Source: Acanthopleuribacter pedis (lineage in GTDB: Bacteria; Acidobacteriota; Holophagae; Acanthopleuribacterales; Acanthopleuribacteraceae). From it: a DNA stretch of 64,000 bases. The DNA lies in NCBI RefSeq assembly GCF_017377855.1, contig NZ_JAFREP010000002.1:62001-126000 (forward strand), in the 5' to 3' direction. The notes under the pieces were generated by a model. The model saw nothing but the letters and a program-made list of their open reading frames with translations, did no database searches and was not told where the DNA came from. Made by a program: the position numbers and the translations under genes. Shown here one piece after another: positions 59,996-64,000 of the stretch (positions are counted from its first letter, which is position 1; each line of letters starts with the position of its first letter).

Positions 59996-61237
59996 CTAAG
60001 CCGGTTCGGATGAGGGCGGCGCTTTGTGCGCCAAAATGGGGAGGGTCAGCGAAAAGGTCGTTCCCTCTTGCTCGCGACTGTGGACCAAAACCAATTGGCC
60101 GCCCAACTCTTCCACCGCGTTTTTACAAAAACTCAGACCGAAACCATGACCCTCGTGCTTATCGCTGAAACCGAACTGAAAGAGAAAGGGCTGTTTTTCA
60201 GCGGGAATGCCTTTACCGCTGTCCGAGATGGTGATTTTGGCCATGTCCTGCTCGTCTTCCAAGGTGATGGCGAGCCGTTTGATCGCGGTTGTTTCCATGG
60301 ATTCCACCGCGTTTTTAATGAGGTTGATCAAAATTTGGGTGAGGCGTGAGCGCGAGCCTTCGACCATGGGTGTACCGGCCTTGTCCAACTGGAGTTGAAC
60401 CGCGTGTTTCTTTAACATCTCCCCACACATGGAAATCGCGTTATCGAGGATTTGGTCCAAGTGGATCGGTTCATGAAACGCGTGGGCTTTGGCATGATCC
60501 TGTTGGTGTCGAATGGTTTGTGTCATCAGTTTGATGATGTGGCGGCCCCGTTCGATTTCCTCCGCCGCCAGGCGCTGTTCATCGCGGAGCACTTCAGACA
60601 GGGTGGACAACAATTTCGGTAATTTACGTCCTTTTTCGTGGTTCACCAAAAAATCGGCGAGGTTGTCCTGGTGTTTGGCAAGCAGGCGATTGATTTTTGG
60701 GAGGGTATCAATTTTGGAGGTTTCATTGAGCTGCTTTAGCTTGCTGTTGGCCGTGAGCAGGCTGTTGAGAAAGTTACCCATGTTGTGGAGCACCGAGGTG
60801 GAAATCTCCGCCATGTGGCGGTAATCCTGTTCACTTTGGCGCAGGGCTTGGGTGATTTTCCGCCGTTCAATGCTTTGAGAAATCGCGCGCTCCAAGAGAT
60901 AGCCGTTGAGGGCAAACTTCGGCAGCAAATCATCCGCACCCAATTTGATGACCGCGCGGTCCAGGGAAACTTGACGATGACGGCCCAACATGATCACGGG
61001 TAAGCCGGCGTCCTGACGCCGCAGATGCTCTAAGATGGTAAATCCTTGGGCACGGTCCAGCGTGTAGTCAAGCAGGCAGGCGTCAAACGATTCCCGTTCA
61101 AGATGCTCCCGCGCCGAGGGCCAATCGACCGCCCAGTTTAGCGAAAAGGGGTGCGATAGCCGCAAAAGGCATTTTTTGATGAGAAAAAACTCATCGTGAT
61201 CAGGGTCGATGAGTAGGATACGAAGGCGCTGAACCAT
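59996..61237 (-). CDS. Receiver-histidine kinase hybrid (REC-HK), GC-rich copy
   Basis: A 413-residue protein with the same layout as the 54674-55948 product. Receiver (about 5-125): acidic residues in LIDPDHDE, Asp in ACLLDYTLDRAQG, Lys in LLPKFAL. Kinase core: HN-type His in SVLHNMGNFLNSLL, N box NLIKNAVESM, G1 SDSGKGIP, G2 EGHGFGLSFCKN. ATG 61237 has GGGGAG six bases upstream. It follows the PAS kinase gene by 23 bases, so the two are an operon. Sequence identity to the AT-rich copy is moderate, arguing for an old duplication or separate acquisition. Confidence 0.9.
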   Translation of the reverse strand: MVQRLRILLIDPDHDEFFLIKKCLLRLSHPFSLNWAVDWPSAREHLERESFDACLLDYTLDRAQGFTILEHLRRQDAGLPVIMLGRHRQVSLDRAVIKLGADDLLPKFALNGYLLERAISQSIERRKITQALRQSEQDYRHMAEISTSVLHNMGNFLNSLLTANSKLKQLNETSKIDTLPKINRLLAKHQDNLADFLVNHEKGRKLPKLLSTLSEVLRDEQRLAAEEIERGRHIIKLMTQTIRHQQDHAKAHAFHEPIHLDQILDNAISMCGEMLKKHAVQLQLDKAGTPMVEGSRSRLTQILINLIKNAVESMETTAIKRLAITLEDEQDMAKITISDSGKGIPAEKQPFLFQFGFSDKHEGHGFGLSFCKNAVEELGGQLVLVHSREQEGTTFSLTLPILAHKAPPSSEPA

Positions 61238-61260
61238 GGTACTCCCCAGAATGTTATGGG

Positions 61261-62817
61261 TTACGGGGTTTTGAGGACCGAGGTTTCGGGGAAGAGCAGG
61301 CGAAAGACTGCGCCGCCGCCGTGGTTTTCCGCCGAAATCCATCCGCCGTGGCGCTCCATGATTTTTCGGCAAAGGGTTAGGCCAATGCCGGCGCCGTGTT
61401 CCCGACCCCCCTGGTGGAGGCGTTCAAAGGGTTTGAAAATTCGCTCGCATTCGGCCGGTTCCAGGCCGATACCTTGGTCCAGCCAACGGATTTCCCAAAA
61501 AGATCGACCTTGGTGCGCCACCAGTCCAATGTTTTGAACATGGATGGTGGCGACTGTGCCCTTTTTGCGGAATTGATGGCTGTTGTGGAGCAAGTGAAAA
61601 AAAACCTGGTGGAGTAAGTGGCGATCCGCGGTGAAGGTTGGCAACGCATCGCAGCTGAGGTGAATCGTTGCTTCACTTTCGCTTTTGAGTTTTTTGATCA
61701 AGGTGCCGAGTGAAACGGGCGCGGGTTCCAGATCGCCGTGTGAGACTTGGGAGATCTCGAGCAGATTGCCGATCAACTGTTCCATGCGACTGCCTGCATC
61801 GGCGATGCGTTCCAGGTATAAACGACCGTCTTCACTGACGGCGTCGCTGCATTCCTCAATCAGCAGTTCGGTAAAGCCGTGGATCTTGCGCAGGGGTTCT
61901 TGCAGGTCACTGGAGGCGATGGTCGCGAATTCTTCCAGATCGCGGTTGGAGCGTTTCAGTTCGTGGGATCGTTGTTGCAGCACCCATTCGCGTTCGCGGG
62001 TTTCGGTGAGGTCCCAATTGGCGCCGAGCACGCGGAAGGGATGGCCGTCCCGATAAAAGATGTTGGCATTGACGCCGATGGTACGGATACTCATGTCTTT
62101 GGTGACCACGCGGAATTCGGTTACAAATTTTTTCTCGCCTTTGGCAACGACCTTTTCAAAAAGGGTTTCGGTTCTTTTTCTGTCGGAAGGAAGGACGAGG
62201 TCTAACCAAGCCGCGTAGTTATGGTTGAACTGTTCGGGGGCGACCTGGTAGAGATCGTACATTTCCGGGGACCAAATCAGGACGTCGTTGAGGCTGTCGT
62301 AATCCCAGATCCCGATGCCGGACGCTTTTAATGCCAAGGTGTGGCGCTGATTGATTTCGTAAAGCTCGTCGGTGAGGGTTTCCAGTTGATGTTCGGCCTG
62401 GATCAGGGGGGTGAGGTTGGCGACGGTACACAGCATGCCCACCAGTTGGTCTTTTTCATCGCGCACCGTACGCGCCCGAGCGCGCAGCCACAGGACGTGC
62501 CCTTCTTGGTTGCGAAAGCGGAGGATGTCGTCGCTTGGTGCCGTGTCGTCTTCCAGTAGGTTTGCCAAGTTTTCATGATGGGTATCCCGGTCTTCCTCAT
62601 GCATGGCTTCTTCCCAGAGCCGGAAGGGGTGTTGCTCAGGTGGGGTGGCGTAACCCAGAAGCTTAAAATACCCATCACTGAACCACAGGTTGTCCGGGCG
62701 GGTGAGATCGCGGTACCACAATCCCTCACCTTTGGCCGCCTCAAACCAGTCAAACAACGCTTCGTCGTTGGCCAAGCGTTGCATCACTTCCCGCTTGAGG
62801 TGAGGGGGTGGGTTCAT
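61261..62817 (-). CDS. Two-PAS sensor kinase lacking the phospho-acceptor histidine
   Basis: A 518-residue protein related to the 56396-57526 kinase. Two PAS/PAC domains (about 15-140 and 170-290), then a HisKA-type helix reading FATIASSDLQEPLRKI: the codon where relatives have His (ASHDLQEPL) is AGT, Ser. The HATPase domain keeps HLLHNSHQF, DQGIGLEPAE and GAGIGLTLCRK. It therefore may bind ATP but cannot autophosphorylate at the normal site, and may act as a sensory pseudokinase, perhaps controlling the downstream REC kinase. ATG 62817 has AGGAG eight bases upstream. Confidence 0.9.
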   Translation of the reverse strand: MNPPPHLKREVMQRLANDEALFDWFEAAKGEGLWYRDLTRPDNLWFSDGYFKLLGYATPPEQHPFRLWEEAMHEEDRDTHHENLANLLEDDTAPSDDILRFRNQEGHVLWLRARARTVRDEKDQLVGMLCTVANLTPLIQAEHQLETLTDELYEINQRHTLALKASGIGIWDYDSLNDVLIWSPEMYDLYQVAPEQFNHNYAAWLDLVLPSDRKRTETLFEKVVAKGEKKFVTEFRVVTKDMSIRTIGVNANIFYRDGHPFRVLGANWDLTETREREWVLQQRSHELKRSNRDLEEFATIASSDLQEPLRKIHGFTELLIEECSDAVSEDGRLYLERIADAGSRMEQLIGNLLEISQVSHGDLEPAPVSLGTLIKKLKSESEATIHLSCDALPTFTADRHLLHQVFFHLLHNSHQFRKKGTVATIHVQNIGLVAHQGRSFWEIRWLDQGIGLEPAECERIFKPFERLHQGGREHGAGIGLTLCRKIMERHGGWISAENHGGGAVFRLLFPETSVLKTP

Positions 62818-63336
62818 GGGTGACTCCTGAGAAAACGTGTCGGGGCGGCGAGGCATGCCGCTGCTGATCAATGCCGGTGGGATCGGGCTTGGGTTGAGGC
62901 TGAAAACGATGGATGTTGGGGGGGCGTTCAAAACCTTACTTTACCTTCATCGTTTTAAAAGTGGTAGCGCATTCGGCCTGCTTTCTTGAGAAAGGTGCTG
63001 CTTTCTATGGGGTTTGTTCCGCGCCGGCAAGGTTGACGCCGTGGGTTTCCCGCCCCGGACGGGAGAAATATTGTGAGCCTCCCAACAAGCAGACAAAAAA
63101 GTGCCCCGGCTTCGGCTAAGCTAGGGCCACGAGACAACGCTAAATCAGGATTAAGGATTCGTGCTTATTGGCAAATGCATCGAGAAAGGGAAACTGAGAG
63201 CCGCGGCCGTTGCGGATTCGCAATATCGGCTTTGACAGGTAATTCTTTGGGTCGACGCCGCACCATGCGCACAATACCCAGATCGAATACAAGATCGCGG
63301 TCACTCCTGTGCCCTTCATCGAACGTTTGAACCTGA
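62818..63336. other. Intergenic region leading into the AT-rich right end
   Basis: About 520 bases without a supported gene. A small stem TCCCG-CCCCGGA-CGGGA is at 63049-63065. From about 63200 several short frames with protein-like composition (for example HNTQIEYKIAVTPVPFIERL near 63270-63330) change frame repeatedly, as in a decayed gene continuing into the remnant at 63337. Confidence 0.45.
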
Positions 63337-63618
63337 ATTCTGGAAAAAAGCCGAATTTCATTAGGAAAACCCCTACAAGCTCACCACATGAATCGTGCTT
63401 TGATTCATCCTCAGCTTGCCGACAAAGATTGGAACCTTTAGCCCGTAACAGAAAACGAGCACCCAATGAAGTGGTATAGTGATAACTATCAAATATCAAC
63501 CAATGGAGTTTCAATAGATAACTTCGTCCCAGATGATTTAAAAGGACTCATTCAATGTCAAAAATTTTTGTATCGACAAACACGCCCGTCAACAACAATA
63601 AATTCGCTTATTCAATAA
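63337..63618 (+). pseudogene. Remnant of a toxin C-terminal domain with AHH-like motif
   Basis: One frame is protein-like over 93 codons but interrupted by TAG at 63439. Before the stop it reads GKPLQAHHMNRALIHPQL and ADKDWNL; after it PVTENEHPMKWYSDNYQIST and NGVSIDNFVPDDLKGLIQ. The AHH within a short basic/aromatic domain resembles HNH/Endo VII-type nuclease tails of polymorphic toxins. It has no start codon of its own upstream and is followed by small AT-rich ORFs in the position of immunity genes. A post-stop start at ATG 63466 (50 codons) is possible. The toxin identification is inference from one motif. Confidence 0.4.
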
Positions 63619-63899
63619 AAAAACTTACCAACTCTAGCCTAAGCTCAGTATTAACAGCTCTACGGGCAGGAAAAGCAAACTTCTTTTATAGTTGTGAGCT
63701 TTTTTCAAATGATCATATACAAGTAAGCAACGATCTTCGAAGGATCGTTCAAAAAGCAAACGAGCATGACATTGAGTTGTTCATAGTGGAAATCTTGTAC
63801 AACCAACAATTGAGTGACTTCACCGACTTCAAAAATGTCCACATATCCACCCAAATTCTGCTAACAATACTTGATGAAGCAGAAGGTCAATTCATGTAA
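63555..63899 (+). CDS. Small AT-rich protein, possible immunity protein
   Basis: A 114-residue protein with no recognised domain, soluble, with a mixed helix/strand pattern (LSSVLTALRAGKANFFYSCE, DIELFIVEILYNQ). AAAGGA lies nine bases before the ATG. It overlaps the 3' end of the toxin-like remnant, the usual place for an immunity gene, and its base composition (about 36% GC) is far from the window average, suggesting horizontal acquisition. Confidence 0.65.
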   Translation: MSKIFVSTNTPVNNNKFAYSIKKLTNSSLSSVLTALRAGKANFFYSCELFSNDHIQVSNDLRRIVQKANEHDIELFIVEILYNQQLSDFTDFKNVHISTQILLTILDEAEGQFM

Positions 63900-64000
63900 A
63901 AAAGACCTCCGTAATCTTGCTTATCCAAACTGGGAAACTATCAATGTTTCTTCCTTTTCGTTAAAATTGATCACCATAACCGAAGATATAGATTTCAACC
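63874..64000 (+). CDS. Partial small ORF running off the right edge, possible second immunity gene
   Basis: From ATG 63874 a frame stays open for 42 codons to the window end (MKQKVNSCKKDLRNLAYPNW then ETINVSSFSLKLITITEDID). Composition is protein-like, and a stop lies just upstream in the same frame. It overlaps the previous ORF by 26 bases. No ribosome-binding site is clear. Too short to assign. Confidence 0.4.
   Translation, partial: MKQKVNSCKKDLRNLAYPNWETINVSSFSLKLITITEDIDFN

Noticed and set aside
63140..63514. A 124-codon minus-strand ORF with a segment like the IS66 transposase C-terminus (GVDPKNYLSKPILRI)
   Set aside because: Only a few residues fit, the rest does not, and the plus strand is more protein-like in the same place.

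Overview
The window is a GC-rich (about 60%), gene-dense stretch of a Gram-negative chromosome, roughly 45 genes with most cluster members co-directional and often overlapping by 4 bp. The mix suggests an Acidobacteriota-like marine or predatory-lifestyle bacterium: an ECF sigma factor next to a Ser/Thr kinase, a second ECF sigma factor, very large hybrid histidine kinases, secreted DUF11 and NHL proteins, an oleABC cluster, a CesT-type chaperone, and many dispersed hairpin repeats. No rRNA or tRNA was seen, so the taxonomic guess is inference only.

Layout. 1-2.4 kb: the start of an AlaX-type tRNA editing gene running off the left edge, then an aldo/keto reductase and a YceI-family protein (minus strand). 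2.4-6.1 kb: oleA-oleB-oleC for long-chain olefin (head-to-head hydrocarbon) synthesis, without oleD. 6.2-13.6 kb: response regulator, 1465-residue multi-PAS hybrid kinase, ECF sigma factor and Ser/Thr kinase. 13.6-15.6 kb: three different tandem arrays and a lipoprotein gene. 15.7-17.3 kb: a membrane-fused spermidine synthase-like gene.

17.8-28.7 kb is a nine-gene, same-strand locus: a binding protein-OmpA fusion, a VWA protein, a second binding protein-OmpA fusion, a membrane coiled-coil protein, a PspA/IM30-like protein, a complete ABC transporter of the urea-carboxylase-associated type (binding protein, permease, ATPase) and a double-module AAA+ ATPase. I know of no described function for this combination. 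It looks like an envelope-anchored sensing or transport machine.

28.7-31.2 kb holds an ECF sigma factor, a TfoX-N protein and a membrane protein. 31.2-40.2 kb (minus) is an operon of three different Clp-like double-AAA+ proteins joined by ATGA overlaps. They share a novel N-terminal region, have lost the canonical D2 aromatic pore loop, and two carry C-terminal extensions that resemble peptide-chain release factor 2 without its GGQ domain. This is the strongest candidate for an undescribed system.

40.3-50.3 kb: an alpha/beta hydrolase, a SirB1-like protein, a run of secreted proteins, an NHL protein and a CadC-like membrane regulator with a TolB-type propeller. 50.5-53.5 kb: a CesT-family secretion chaperone beside a 791-residue protein with a nitrilase-like Glu-Lys-Cys signature, a plausible type III chaperone-effector pair. 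54.7-62.8 kb: two copies of a REC-kinase/PAS-kinase module around a chemoreceptor. One copy is AT-rich; in the other the PAS kinase has lost its phospho-accepting His. 63.3-64 kb: an AT-rich end with an AHH-like toxin remnant and small immunity-like ORFs.

Two dispersed repeat families run through the intergenic spaces: family A (TAGCCCGCA... inverted ends, 30-240 bp, at least eight copies, several supplying the stop codon of the preceding gene) and family B (three copies, with a central hairpin whose sequence changes while its pairing is kept).
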